A stretch of 64,000 nucleotides of DNA from Janibacter anophelis NBRC 107843 (GTDB lineage Bacteria; Actinomycetota; Actinomycetes; Actinomycetales; Dermatophilaceae), in the NCBI RefSeq assembly GCF_001570945.1, contig NZ_BCSQ01000005.1, forward strand, positions 1 to 64,000, written 5' to 3'. The number at the start of each line of letters is the position of its first letter. Position 1 is the first letter of the stretch. Made by a program: the position numbers and the translations under genes. Below the pieces are notes generated by a model. That model was given only the letters and a program-made list of their open reading frames with translations. It was not told the origin of the DNA and made no database searches. This document shows positions 27,759-44,599 of the stretch, piece by piece.

Positions 27759-28034
27759 ATGTCGATCGTCCGTGACGTCCTGTACTTCGTGCTGTACGTC
27801 TACTTCCTCATCCTCATCGGGCGTCTCGTCCTCGACTGGATCCAGGTCTTCGCGCGCCAGTGGCGGCCCACGGGTGTCATCCTCGTCGTCGCCGAGGCCA
27901 TCTACACGGTCACCGATCCGCCGCTGAAGGCCATCCGCAAGGTCTTCAAACCGCTGCGGATCGGAGGGGTCGCCATCGACCTGGCCTTCCTCGTGCTGAT
28001 CCTCGTGGTCTCGGTGCTGCTGAGCATCGTCTAG
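27759..28034 (+). CDS. YggT family membrane protein
   Basis: A 91-residue protein with two membrane segments: VLYFVLYVYFLILIGRLVLDW and IDLAFLVLILVVSVLLSIV, separated by a loop containing YTVTDPPLKAIRKVF, the family signature. YggT proteins are conserved next to sepF and divIVA; a role in membrane or division processes is suspected, not known. Likely leaderless start. The stop TAG overlaps another TAGGCT box that could serve divIVA. Confidence 0.9.
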   Translation: MSIVRDVLYFVLYVYFLILIGRLVLDWIQVFARQWRPTGVILVVAEAIYTVTDPPLKAIRKVFKPLRIGGVAIDLAFLVLILVVSVLLSIV

Positions 28035-28037
28035 GCT
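28032..28037 (+). promoter_or_regulatory. putative -10 box (TAGGCT) for divIVA
   Basis: Identical hexamer to the one before yggT, here overlapping the yggT stop codon and 70 bases upstream of the divIVA ATG. Confidence 0.45.
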
Positions 28038-28107
28038 GACCGGTGATGCCCGTGCGCGCACTGCGCGACACAGGCGTGCAACCTGTCCGATCGCATACGG
28101 AGGAACA

Positions 28108-29160
28108 ATGGCGCTCACGCCCGAGGACGTCCTCAACAAGACCTTCACCCAGACCCAGTTCCGCCGCGGGTACGACGAGCGCGAGGTCGACGACTTCCTG
28201 GACGAGGTCGTCGCCGAGATGCGCCGCATGGTCAAGGACTCGGAGGACCTGCGCGCCCGCGCCGCCGACGGCGGCTCCGCTGCAGCCCCTGCCGCGGCCG
28301 CGGCCACCGGTGGCTCGGCCAAGGCCGACGAGGCCCTGACCCGCGAGAACCGCGACCTGCGCGCCCGTCTGGAGGACCTGCGCGCCCGCTTCGACAAGGA
28401 GACCGCGGCCCGCACCGCTGCCGAGCGTCGCGTCGCCGAGCTCGAGCAGTCCCTCAAGTCCCGTGACGAGCAGGTCAAGGGCGACGACGCCAAGGTCACC
28501 AAGGCCCAGCAGGGTGTCGACGAGCGCATCGCGACGGTCAACGCCCGCGCCCAGGAGGCCGAGGACAGCGCCCAGCAGCGCATCCAGGCCGCCAACGCCG
28601 CCGCCGACAAGGCGGAGGCCGACGCCAAGGCCCGCCAGGAGGCGGCCGCGAAGTCCGGTGCCTCCGAGGACGCCAGCGTCGGCCAGATGGCCGCTGCCGC
28701 CGCCGGTGGCGGTGCCGGCGCCACGGGCCTGATCGCCTTGGCGCAGCGCCTGCACGACGAGCACGTCGCCGAGGGCACCACCCAGCGCGACAAGCTCATC
28801 GCCGAGGCGCAGCGCAAGCACGACGAGCTGGTCTCCACCGGTCAGAGCAAGCACGACGAGTTCATCAAGACCGGTCAGGGCAAGCGCGACCAGTTCATCG
28901 GTGAGGGCACCACGCAGCGCGACAAGCTCATCTCCGACGCGCAGACCAAGAGCACGACGATGGTCAGCGAGGCCGAGGCCCAGCGCAAGAAGGTCCTCGA
29001 CGACCTCAACGCGCAGAAGTCGCGCCTCGAGAGCCAGATCGCCGACCTGACGACCTACGAGCGCGACTTCCGTCGCAAGCTCAAGGACTTCATCGGGTCG
29101 CAGCTCAAGGGCCTGGACTCCACCTCCTCGGTGGCCCCTGAGGTCAGCGCCAAGAGCTGA
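28108..29160 (+). CDS. divIVA: DivIVA/Wag31 polar growth protein
   Basis: Coiled-coil protein that binds curved membrane and organises polar or septal wall growth. 350 residues. The N-terminal DivIVA domain is clear: ALTPEDVLNKTFTQTQFRRG, then YDEREVDDFLDEVVAEMRRM. After an Ala-rich linker comes a coiled coil (about 75-165) and, from residue 216, nine uninterrupted 11-residue units (HDEHVAEGTTQ, RDKLIAEAQRK, HDELVSTGQSK, HDEFIKTGQGK and so on) to about 314. Ribosome site GGAGG lies 5 bases before ATG. Position at the end of the dcw region is the normal one for Wag31. The hendecad array is not a feature of Mycobacterium Wag31 and suggests a right-handed or straight coil. Confidence 0.93.
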   Translation: MALTPEDVLNKTFTQTQFRRGYDEREVDDFLDEVVAEMRRMVKDSEDLRARAADGGSAAAPAAAAATGGSAKADEALTRENRDLRARLEDLRARFDKETAARTAAERRVAELEQSLKSRDEQVKGDDAKVTKAQQGVDERIATVNARAQEAEDSAQQRIQAANAAADKAEADAKARQEAAAKSGASEDASVGQMAAAAAGGGAGATGLIALAQRLHDEHVAEGTTQRDKLIAEAQRKHDELVSTGQSKHDEFIKTGQGKRDQFIGEGTTQRDKLISDAQTKSTTMVSEAEAQRKKVLDDLNAQKSRLESQIADLTTYERDFRRKLKDFIGSQLKGLDSTSSVAPEVSAKS

Positions 29161-29179
29161 TCGACGCGACGCACCACCT

Positions 29180-29223
29180 GACGAGGCGGCGGTCTCCCGA
29201 CGACGGGAGGCCGCCGCCTCGTC
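29180..29223 (+). terminator. hairpin terminator after divIVA
   Basis: GACGAGGCGGCGG pairs with CCGCCGCCTCGTC; the inner TCTCCCG/CGGGAG pairing lengthens the stem to about 19 bp around an ACGA loop. Confidence 0.85.
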
Positions 29224-29377
29224 GTGGCCCCTCACCGGCATGACCGGGACGGTCCCACATACCCACATGACCGGCAGGAAAACAGGGCGCGTTCGTGCCA
29301 ACTTCCCCGCGAAAACGTCGTACCCTTCGTTGACTCTGGTCCCTGCAGGGGCTCGGACCACCGAACTGAGGACGGTC

Positions 29378-30301
29378 ATGGCGGCGAAGAAGACGGCCAA
29401 GGCAGGCGTGCAGCTCGTCAAGAGCGCTGCGCGTGCGGCGAAGAAGGTCTCCAAGGGGAGCGGGACCGCGAAGGCCGCGAGCAACGGGTCCACGACGAAG
29501 GCCGCGCCCGCCCAGAGCGCGAAGAGTGCCAAGAGCGCGAAGAAGGCGTCGACGAAGAAGGCATCGAGCACCCCTGCGACGAAGAAGTCCACGCCCACGA
29601 AGGCGGCGGCCAAGAAGTCCGCGGCAGCCAAGCCGGCGCCGACGAAGGCGTCGACGGCGAAGAAGACGTCCGCCACGAAGGCTCCCGCGAAGAAGACGCC
29701 CGCGAAGAAGGCATCAGTGAAGAAGACACCGGCCACGAAGGCGCCGGCCAGCAAGACCTCGACCACGAAGTCCACGGCCACCCCGGCCCCGACGAAGAAG
29801 GCCACCACGAAGACCGCAGCCACGCCCCCCGCGAAGAAGGCCACCAAGGCCACGAGCGCGAAGTCCGCCACCAACGCCACCAGCACGAAGAAGGCGCCGG
29901 TCACCGCACCCAAGCTCGTCGTCCGTGAGGACGAGAGCCCTTGGACCGCCAAGGAGCTCAAGGAGGTGCGTGCCGAGCTCGAGGCCGAGATTCAGCGGCT
30001 CACCGAGGAGATCTCCACGGCCGAAACCGACCTCAACGAGTTCCTCAAGGAGCCCATCGACGGTGCGGGTGACGACCAGGCCGACGCCGGGGCCAAGTCC
30101 TTCGAGCGTGAGCACGAGCTGAGCCTCGTCGCCGGTGCCCGCACGGGCCTGGAGCAGAACCAGCACGCCCTCGACCGACTCGAGGACGGGACCTACGGAG
30201 TGTGCGAGTCCTGCGGCAACCCGATCGGCAAGCTTCGACTGCAGGCCTATCCTCGTGCGACCCTGTGCATGTCATGCAAGAGTCGACAGGAACGGCGCTG
30301 A
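29378..30301 (+). CDS. TraR/DksA zinc-finger protein with a Lys/Ala-rich N-terminus
   Basis: 307 residues. About 180 residues at the N-terminus are AKK/TKKA low-complexity repeats, similar to histone H1-like tails. The DksA/TraR part follows: SPWTAKELKEVRAELEAEI, a coiled coil (EISTAETDLNEFLKE), and the zinc finger with CESC and CMSC pairs (four Cys, C4 type). DksA-like proteins bind RNA polymerase through the secondary channel; whether this one does is unknown. I chose ATG 29378; the frame is open to 29240 but without conserved sequence. It overlaps lspA by 28 bases. Confidence 0.85.
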   Translation: MAAKKTAKAGVQLVKSAARAAKKVSKGSGTAKAASNGSTTKAAPAQSAKSAKSAKKASTKKASSTPATKKSTPTKAAAKKSAAAKPAPTKASTAKKTSATKAPAKKTPAKKASVKKTPATKAPASKTSTTKSTATPAPTKKATTKTAATPPAKKATKATSAKSATNATSTKKAPVTAPKLVVREDESPWTAKELKEVRAELEAEIQRLTEEISTAETDLNEFLKEPIDGAGDDQADAGAKSFEREHELSLVAGARTGLEQNQHALDRLEDGTYGVCESCGNPIGKLRLQAYPRATLCMSCKSRQERR

Positions 30302-30891
30302 GCGCCCCACACAGCCCCCACGACGACGGCACCCCGGCGGAGACCTCCCGCTCCGGGGTGCTTCGTTGGTACGTCATCGCCGCGATCGTCACGCTCGCGC
30401 TCGACCAGGCCTCCAAGGTCTGGGCCCTGGGCGCCCTGGACGACGGGCGGGTGCGCCCGCTCATCGGTGAGGTGCTCTCCCTTCGCCTGATCCACAACTC
30501 CGGCGCCGCGTTCTCCATCGGCGGATCGGCCACGTGGCTGATGACGCTCATTGCCGTCGGCGTGACGCTGGCGATCCTGTGGTCCTCCCTGAGGGTCGGC
30601 TCGTTGCGCTGGGGGCTCGCCCTGGGCCTGCTGCTCGGCGGCTCCCTGGGCAACCTCTACGACCGGTTCTTCCGCCCCCCGGGACCGCTCGAGGGCCACG
30701 TCGTCGACTTCATCGACTACGGCGGTCTCTTCGTCGGCAATGTCGCCGACATCGGCATCGTCGGGGGAGCCGGGCTGCTCGTGTGGCTCGTCTTCAGCAA
30801 CATCGGCCTCGACGGGAGCCGGCCGCAGCACGCCGCCGACCGGCACGCCGACGACCCGGACACCGACGAGCAGGAGCAGAGCGATGACTGA
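30274..30891 (+). CDS. lspA: lipoprotein signal peptidase II
   Basis: Membrane aspartic protease that cleaves prolipoprotein signal peptides before the lipidated Cys. Four membrane helices; catalytic aspartates in NLYDRF and NVADIGI, and [11 protein letters not shown] is the conserved family motif. The start is uncertain: ATG 30274 lies inside the dksA-like gene and has no ribosome site; a CTG at 30298 with AGGAACGG before it or GTG 30358 are alternatives. With ATG 30274 it has 205 residues. The C-terminal 25 residues are acidic. Clients in this window include the lipoproteins at 52870 and 59548. Confidence 0.93.
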   Translation: MQESTGTALSAPHSPHDDGTPAETSRSGVLRWYVIAAIVTLALDQASKVWALGALDDGRVRPLIGEVLSLRLIHNSGAAFSIGGSATWLMTLIAVGVTLAILWSSLRVGSLRWGLALGLLLGGSLGNLYDRFFRPPGPLEGHVVDFIDYGGLFVGNVADIGIVGGAGLLVWLVFSNIGLDGSRPQHAADRHADDPDTDEQEQSDD

Positions 30892-31819
30892 CACCCGCAA
30901 CGTCCTCGTCCCCGACGGGCTCGAGGGGGAGCGCGTCGACGCCGCGGTCGCGCGGCTCTTCGGGCTCTCGCGCACCCGGGTCGCCGAGATGGCCGCCGAC
31001 GGGCACGTCCTCGTCGACGGAGCACCGGTGGCCAAGTCGGCACGCGTCAGTGCCGGCGCGCACATCGAGGTGACGCTGCCCTCCGTCGACGAGAGCCCCA
31101 CGCTCGCCGTCGTCGCCGAGCCCGTGCCCGGCATGCGGATCATCCACGACGACGACGACATCGTCGTCGTCGACAAGCCCGTCGGCGTCGCCGCGCACCC
31201 GAGCGTCGGCTGGTCGGGACCCGACGTGCTCGGCGGGCTGGCCGCTGCCGGCTACCGCATCAGCACGAGCGGGGCGAGCGAGCGGCAGGGCATCGTCTCC
31301 CGCCTCGACGTCGGCACCTCCGGACTGATGGTCGTGTGCAAGAGCGAGTACGCCTACTCCGTGCTCAAGCGCGCCTTCAAGGAGCGCACCGTCGACAAGA
31401 CGTACCACGCGCTCGTCCAGGGACTGCCCGACCCGCACGTCGGCACGATCGACGCCCCGATCGGGCGGCACCCGAGCGGTGAGTACAAGTTCGCGGTCAT
31501 GGACTCCGGCAAGCACGCCATCACCCACTACGAGCTGCTCGAGGCCTACCGCCACGCGTCCCTCCTCGAGATCAAGCTCGAGACCGGCCGCACCCACCAG
31601 ATCAGGGTGCACATGGCCGCCCTTCGTCATCCGTGCGTCGGCGACCCGACCTACGGCGCCGACCCGACCCTCGGCAAGAAGCTCGGTCTTGAGCGGCAGT
31701 GGCTGCACGCCATGGGGTTGGGCTTCATCCACCCGGGCACCGGTGACCACGTGCACTTCGAGAGCACCTACCCCGAGGACCTGCAGGTCGCGCTCGACCG
31801 CTTGCACGACATGTCCTGA
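30884..31819 (+). CDS. RluA/RluD family pseudouridine synthase
   Basis: Isomerises uridines in 23S rRNA (RluD type by architecture). 311 residues: N-terminal S4 RNA-binding domain ([20 protein letters not shown]), then the catalytic domain with [13 protein letters not shown] (catalytic Asp) and [18 protein letters not shown] 30884 overlaps the lspA end by 8 bases; lspA-rluD pairing is common across bacteria. A short terminator follows 21 bases after the stop. Confidence 0.92.
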   Translation: MTDTRNVLVPDGLEGERVDAAVARLFGLSRTRVAEMAADGHVLVDGAPVAKSARVSAGAHIEVTLPSVDESPTLAVVAEPVPGMRIIHDDDDIVVVDKPVGVAAHPSVGWSGPDVLGGLAAAGYRISTSGASERQGIVSRLDVGTSGLMVVCKSEYAYSVLKRAFKERTVDKTYHALVQGLPDPHVGTIDAPIGRHPSGEYKFAVMDSGKHAITHYELLEAYRHASLLEIKLETGRTHQIRVHMAALRHPCVGDPTYGADPTLGKKLGLERQWLHAMGLGFIHPGTGDHVHFESTYPEDLQVALDRLHDMS

Positions 31820-31840
31820 GGCGAGCACGACGAATGGGGC

Positions 31841-31863
31841 AGGGCCCGGCGAGACCGGGCCCT
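31841..31863. terminator. bidirectional hairpin between rluD-like and acyl-CoA ligase genes
   Basis: AGGGCCCGG pairs with CCGGGCCCT around a 5-base loop. It lies between convergent genes and is followed by CCCCCCTTCG. Confidence 0.75.
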
Positions 31864-31883
31864 CCCCCCTTCGTCTGGCCGCG

Positions 31884-33428
<1,545 letters not shown>

Positions 33429-33575
33429 CCCGGGCCCTCCCTGGGTCGTTGACGGCTGTGTCTCAACCGACGTTAGACCCCCTTCGTCGCCGGGGACAGG
33501 CCGGACCGCGGGGCGACGCGCCGAGCGGTGGCTGGGAGGCGATCGACGGGCTGCGGGGATGTCGGCGGGTCGATC

Positions 33576-33581
33576 TAGACT
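33576..33581 (+). promoter_or_regulatory. -10 box (TAGACT) giving a leaderless dnaE transcript
   Basis: TAGACT, seven bases, then the dnaE ATG, with no ribosome site in front of it. Confidence 0.55.
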
Positions 33582-33588
33582 CGGGTCG

Positions 33589-39653
<6,065 letters not shown>

Positions 39654-39657
<4 letters not shown>

Positions 39658-41819
39658 GTGAGCTCACGAGCACGACGAAGGGGGCGCACCCCACCCCGCC
39701 CGTCGCGGCCCAGCGGCCGTGGACCCGCACCCACCACGGCGAGGACGTCGCCGACCCCTACGAGTGGCTGCGTGACGGCGAGGACCCAGCCGTCATCGCC
39801 CACCTCGAGGCGGAGAACGCCTACGCCGAGGCGACGACGGCGCACCTGACCCCCCTTCGTCAACTGTTGTTCGACGAGATCAAGTCACGCACCCTCGAGA
39901 CCGACCTGACGGTGCCCGTGGCCTCCGGCGACTGGTGGTACTACGCCCGCACCGTCGAGGGCAGCCAGTACGCGATCCAGTGCCGGGCACCCCTGACCGA
40001 CCGCACCGCCGTGCCCGAGCTGGACCCGTCGCAGCCGCTGCCCGGCGAGGAGGTGCTCCTCGACGGCAACGCCCTGGCCGAGGGGCACGAGTTCTTCTCC
40101 CTCGGCGGCTTCGAAGTGAGCGCGGACCACACCCGCATGGCCTACGCCGTCGACGTGACCGGTGACGAGCGCTTCGACGTCACCGTCGTCGACATCGCCA
40201 CCCGGCAGGTCCTCGACGAGGCGGTGACCGGCGCCGGCTACGGGCTGGCGTTCTCCCACGACGCGCGCCACCTCTTCCACGTCGCGGTCGACGACGCATG
40301 GAGGCCGCACGAGGTGTGGCGCCACGAGGTCGGTACGGCGCGCGGCGACGACGTGCTCGTGCACCGGGAGAGCGACGAGCGGTTCTGGATGGGGCTGGGC
40401 ACCAGCCGCGACGAGCGCTGGATCGTCCTCGGCCTGGGCAGCAAGACCACCTCCGAGGTGCACCTCATCGACGCCCACGACCCGACCGGCCCGATGCGGT
40501 GCGTCGCCCCGCGCCGCGACGGCGTCGAGTACGACGTCGAGCCGGCCGCCGACCACCTGCTCATCGTGCACAACGAGCGCCAGCCCGAGGGCGACCTCGC
40601 CTGGGCGCCCCTCGACGCGACGAGCCACGAGCAGTGGCAGCCGCTCCTCGAGCGCGCCGACGGCGAGCGCTTTGTCGGTGTCGACGCCTTCGACGACTTC
40701 GCGGTGCTCTCCCTTCGCGCCGACGGGTTGCCCGCGCTGCGGATCCTGCCGCGGGAGGCGAAGTCGACCCCCTTCGTCGCATCGGACTACGGCGCACCCG
40801 TCGACGTGGGCTTCGACGACGAGCTGCACACCGTCTCCCTCGGCCCGGTCGCCGACCCCGACACCGACCGCATCCGCATCGTCCACGAGTCGTGGGTCAG
40901 CCCGCGCTCCGTCCTCGACGTCGTCGCGGCGACGGGGGAGCGGCACGTGCTCAAGCGCCAGCCCGTGCTCGGCGGGGTCGACCTCGCCGACTACGAGCAG
41001 CAGCGCACCTGGGCGACCGCGCCGGACGGCACCCGTGTCCCCGTCTCGCTCGTCATGCGCCGCGGCACCGAGCCGGACGGGTCCCACCCCGGCCTGCTGT
41101 ACGGCTACGGCAGCTACGAGATGAGCTTCGACCCGTACTTCTCCATCGCGCGGCTCTCACTGCTCGACCGCGGTGTTGTCTACGCGGTCGCGCACGTGCG
41201 CGGTGGCGGCGAGCTCGGCCGTCACTGGTACGACGACGGCAAGATGCTCGCCAAGCGCAACACCTTCACCGACTTCGTCGCGGCCGCCGAGCACCTCCAC
41301 GAGACCGGCTGGGTGGCCCGTGACCGCCTCGCGATCGAAGGGGGGTCCGCCGGCGGTCTGCTCGTCGGCGCCGCGACCAACCTCGCGCCCGACCGCTTCG
41401 CGGCCGTGCTCGCGGCGGTGCCCTTCGTCGATGCGCTGACGACCATCCTGCGCCCCGACCTGCCGCTGACGGTCGGGGAGTGGGAGGAGTGGGGCAACCC
41501 GCTGGATGACCCCGAGGTCTATCGCTACATGCGCGGCTACAGCCCGTACGAAAACATCGCGCCCCTGGCCTACCCGGCCATCCTCGCGACGACGTCGCTG
41601 CACGACACCCGCGTGTACTTCACCGAGCCGGCGAAGTGGGTGGCCCGCCTGCGCGAGGTGACCGACCACGACGACGAGCGACCGGTCCTGCTGCGCACCG
41701 AGATGAGTGCCGGGCACGGTGGCCGGTCCGGGCGCTACGACGCCTGGGAGCAGACGGCGTGGGAGTGGGCCTGGGTGCTCGACCGGATCGGTGCGACGGA
41801 CGTGGTGACCAGCCGGTAA
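39654..41819 (+). CDS. ptrB: oligopeptidase B (prolyl oligopeptidase family S9A)
   Basis: Cytoplasmic serine peptidase that cleaves short peptides, in this subfamily after basic residues. 721 residues: N-terminal segment (DPYEWLRDGEDPAVIAHLEA), a seven-bladed propeller (about 80-420), and the alpha/beta-hydrolase domain with GYGSYEMSFDPYFS, the nucleophile GGSAGG (Ser565), Asp in SLHDTRVYF and His in SAGHGGRSGR. All three catalytic residues are present. Starts on the dnaE stop (ATGA). Confidence 0.92.
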
Positions 41820-41838
41820 CCACGGCCCCGGATGTGGC

Positions 41839-41844
41839 TAACGT
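41839..41844 (+). promoter_or_regulatory. -10 box (TAACGT) giving a leaderless transcript
   Basis: TAACGT, six bases (GAGCGC), then ATG 41851; no ribosome site. Confidence 0.55.
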
Positions 41845-41850
41845 GAGCGC

Positions 41851-43149
41851 ATGACCGCGACCGGCAGCGAAGCCCGCGCCACGGAGGCCCAGGCGAGCCC
41901 TCGGCCCGAGGTGCCGATCGTCCCCCTGAAGACGGACCCTCGGCCCGCGGTTCCGAGCCGCTTCCGCGGCGACCCGCAGCGCACGCGCCGACTGGCGCGG
42001 CCGCTCTTCCTCGCCGCACGCGACCGGAGCGTCGACGAGGGTCTCGTCGACGAGATCGGCCGGCGGATGATGGTCCGCGACGAGGTCGGGGCCGCCCTCG
42101 TGGCCGCCATGGGGCGCGTACCCGAGGATCCGGAGCGGGTGACGATGCGCCAGCTGCGCGAGGCACTTGCTGCGGGTGGAGTCGACGCGGGGGCGCCGGC
42201 AGCCCTGCGTGAGTTCTTCGCCGCCGTGACGCCGGACCCGGGGTGGCTCGACCGTGACCTCGTTGAGCGCGGTGCGCGTGCCTACCGGCGGCTCGGGCGC
42301 AGTCGCGACGACGCCCTGCTCATCCTCGGCCTCATCGGGGGCTACCGGTTCGGCGGCCCGACCGAGCTGCTCGTCGCCACGGGGGCGCTCTCGGGTGAGG
42401 GCGCGATGCGCCGGCTCGGCGAGACCCAGGCGTGGACCCACCAGGTCAGCCGACCCGGTGGGCTGGAGCCCGGTGGCGTGGGCTGGGCGTCGACGCTGCA
42501 CGTGCGGGTCATGCACGCGCTCGTGGCCGACCGCTACGAGCGCCCCGGTCGGTACGACATCGCGGGCCACGGGCTGCCGATCAACCAGGCCGACTCGGCG
42601 GCGACCCTGGGGCTCTTCAGCGGGGCCGCGCTCCTGGGTTGCCGGGCCCTCGGCCGGCTCGTCCCGCGCGAGGACTCGGACGCGATCATGCATCTGTGGC
42701 GCTATGTCGGCTGGCTCATGGGAGTCGACGAGGACTGGCTCTTCGACAGCGAGCGCGCGCAGCACCACTTCAACGCGCACATCCTGCTCGCCCAGGGACA
42801 GGTGACGCCCAACGGTGCCCGGCTCGCCCGGCCGCTCGTCGACGGTCTGCGTGAGGAGCGCACCGGCGGAGCCCGAGCGCGCCTGCACGGCGTGTGGGCC
42901 CGCGAGCGGGTGCTGAGCCTGGCCCGTCCGATGCTCGGTCGGCAGAGCCTGCACGACCTGGGCCTGCCGGTGCGGCCGCCGTGGCTGGTCCCCGTCGAGA
43001 TCGTGCGCAACCTCGTCGAGACCGTGGTGGTCGTGCGCGTGGAGCGCGGGCGCAGGTGGCTCGAGGAGCGCTCGGACCGTCGCTACGAGGCGGACTTCGT
43101 GCTGCGCCTCGGCGACGCCACACACGGGCCGCGGGACCTGCCAGCCTGA
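41851..43149 (+). CDS. DUF2236 (MpaB-like oxygenase) family protein
   Basis: 432 residues. Segments typical of the DUF2236 family are present: an N-terminal pair of helices, RDDALLILGLIGGYRFGG, TQAWTHQVSRPGG, RVMHALVADRYE, GLPINQADSAATLGLF, and the C-terminal RYVGWLMGVDEDWLF followed by the His-rich AQHHFNAHILL. The family includes MpaB-type oxygenases and relatives of the rubber oxygenase Lcp; a haem or metal role for the histidines is likely but unproven here. It looks monocistronic: leaderless start and a weak hairpin after the stop. Substrate unknown. Confidence 0.72.
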   Translation: MTATGSEARATEAQASPRPEVPIVPLKTDPRPAVPSRFRGDPQRTRRLARPLFLAARDRSVDEGLVDEIGRRMMVRDEVGAALVAAMGRVPEDPERVTMRQLREALAAGGVDAGAPAALREFFAAVTPDPGWLDRDLVERGARAYRRLGRSRDDALLILGLIGGYRFGGPTELLVATGALSGEGAMRRLGETQAWTHQVSRPGGLEPGGVGWASTLHVRVMHALVADRYERPGRYDIAGHGLPINQADSAATLGLFSGAALLGCRALGRLVPREDSDAIMHLWRYVGWLMGVDEDWLFDSERAQHHFNAHILLAQGQVTPNGARLARPLVDGLREERTGGARARLHGVWARERVLSLARPMLGRQSLHDLGLPVRPPWLVPVEIVRNLVETVVVVRVERGRRWLEERSDRRYEADFVLRLGDATHGPRDLPA

Positions 43150-43172
43150 GTGGCCCGGCCGGCCCCGACCCA

Positions 43173-43189
43173 CCCGACCCCGCGTCGGG
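43173..43189. terminator. weak hairpin between convergent genes
   Basis: CCCGAC pairs with GTCGGG around CCCGC. Short, but placed between the convergent DUF2236 and TetR genes. Confidence 0.4.
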
Positions 43190-43199
43190 GGAGGAGTGG

Positions 43200-43811
43200 T
43201 CAGCCGCCGTCCAGCTCGTCGGCGAGGACCGCCGACCAGGTGCGCACGATGCGCCGACGGCGTTTCGAGTCGTCGGTGAGCAGGTCGGCCAGGGCCAGAC
43301 CGCGCGCGAGGTCGAGGGTGGCCTGGATGAGCGTGCGGACGTGCGGGTCGCCGTCGTCGACGCCCAGGTGCGAGACCGCGAGGGCGTGCACCGACCGGGC
43401 GAACCGTCGCTCGAGGGGCGCGATGACCTCCTGCACCTGCGCGTCGGCCGCCGCGGCCGTCCATGCGTGCAGCGCCGCGCGGAAGAGCTCCCCGTTGTAG
43501 GTCTCCATGAGGGTCGCGACCACGGCGTGCACACGCTCGGCGCCCGCCGCGGTCGGGGGCGGCAGCGCCTCGATCTGCTTGCGGCGCTCGTCGAAGACGT
43601 ACTCCAGGGCGGCGACGACGAGCGCCTCCCGGGTGGGGAAGTGGTGCTGCAGCGCGCCGCGGCTGATCCCCGCCTCGTCGGCGATGACCGAGACCGTGGC
43701 GGCGCTCCACCCGCGCTCGGCGAGGCAGTGGACGGTCGCCTCGAGCAGCCGCTGCCGGGTCGCCCGACTACGGTCCTGCTTCGGCTCGCCCGCCGCGCGC
43801 ACGGTGCTCAC
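43200..43811 (-). CDS. TetR family regulator, probable repressor of the adjacent catabolic genes
   Basis: 203 residues with an N-terminal helix-turn-helix (TVSVIADEAGISRGALQHHF) and a ligand-binding C-terminal domain. I chose GTG 43811, which overlaps the stop of the enoyl-CoA hydratase gene (GTGA); an upstream ATG at 43823 is also in frame. Last gene of the six-gene minus-strand operon that starts at 50765. The natural operator candidate is the palindrome at 50789-50815 in the divergent promoter, with an acyl-CoA of the pathway as possible ligand. That assignment is inference; in Pseudomonas the TetR-type AtuR plays this part. Confidence 0.85.
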   Translation of the reverse strand: MSTVRAAGEPKQDRSRATRQRLLEATVHCLAERGWSAATVSVIADEAGISRGALQHHFPTREALVVAALEYVFDERRKQIEALPPPTAAGAERVHAVVATLMETYNGELFRAALHAWTAAAADAQVQEVIAPLERRFARSVHALAVSHLGVDDGDPHVRTLIQATLDLARGLALADLLTDDSKRRRRIVRTWSAVLADELDGG

Positions 43812-44599
43812 CCCGTGGCCCACCGCGGCGGCCGCTTCTCCATGAAGGAGAGCATCCCCTCACGCGCCTCGTCGCTGACGAAGAGCCGCGCGGACTGGGC
43901 CGCGACGCGCTCGCGATGGGTGTCGATGTGGGCGAGCACCTCGTGCGTGACCAGGGCCTTGGTCTCACGCAGCCCCTGCGGAGAGCACGCACCGAAGTCG
44001 CGCGTCACTGCAGCGACGGCCTCGTCGAGCTCCTCGGTCCCGCCCACCGCCTGGGTGACCAGCCCCATCCGCGCGGCCTCCGTGGCGTCGAACTTCGCCC
44101 CGGTGAGGAACCAGCGCGATGCCGCCCGCGGGTCGACCTTCGGCAGGACCGTCAGGGAGATCACCGAGGCGGCCAGCCCGAGGCGGGACTCGGTGAGCGC
44201 CCAGGTCGACGACTCGCCCGCGATGACGATGTCGCACGCACCGACGAGACCCATGCCGCCGGCCCGCACGTGCCCGCCGATCCGCCCGATGACTGGCTTG
44301 GGCAGGGCGACGATCGCGCGCAGCAGGTCGACGAGCTGGTCGGCGCGCACCCGGGCCGGGTCGTCGTCGGTGTTGCTGCGCGCCTCGGACAGGTCGGCAC
44401 CCGCGCAAAAGGTGGTGCCGGTGTGCGTCAGGACGACGCAGCGGACGTCGTCGTCGGCCTCGGCCGCGGCCAGCCCGTCGAGCAGCTCGGTCACGAGCTG
44501 GTCGGAGAGGGCATTGCGGTTGTGTGGGGAGTCCAGGGTGATCGTCATGACACCGGCGTCGGTGCCGGTCCTCACCCGGGGGCCCTGTGGCGCGCTCAT
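43808..44599 (-). CDS. enoyl-CoA hydratase/isomerase family protein
   Basis: Crotonase-fold enzyme of 263 residues. CoA-site and oxyanion segments: HNRNALSDQLVTELLDGL, FCAGADLSEARS and VRAGGMGLVGACDIVIAG. The second catalytic Glu is kept (ALTESRLGLAASV), but the first, normally in a GGGCELA-type motif, is replaced (GGMGLVG). In the cluster it would hydrate the 3-methylglutaconyl- or isohexenylglutaconyl-CoA type product of the carboxylase. Overlaps the carboxylase alpha gene upstream and the TetR gene downstream, both by 4 bases. Confidence 0.85.
   Translation of the reverse strand: MSAPQGPRVRTGTDAGVMTITLDSPHNRNALSDQLVTELLDGLAAAEADDDVRCVVLTHTGTTFCAGADLSEARSNTDDDPARVRADQLVDLLRAIVALPKPVIGRIGGHVRAGGMGLVGACDIVIAGESSTWALTESRLGLAASVISLTVLPKVDPRAASRWFLTGAKFDATEAARMGLVTQAVGGTEELDEAVAAVTRDFGACSPQGLRETKALVTHEVLAHIDTHRERVAAQSARLFVSDEAREGMLSFMEKRPPRWATG

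Noticed and set aside
28046-28339. Short leader reading frame starting at ATG 28046 after a TAGGCT box
   Set aside because: It runs out of frame into divIVA and is Arg/Ser/Pro-rich; more likely the divIVA 5' leader.
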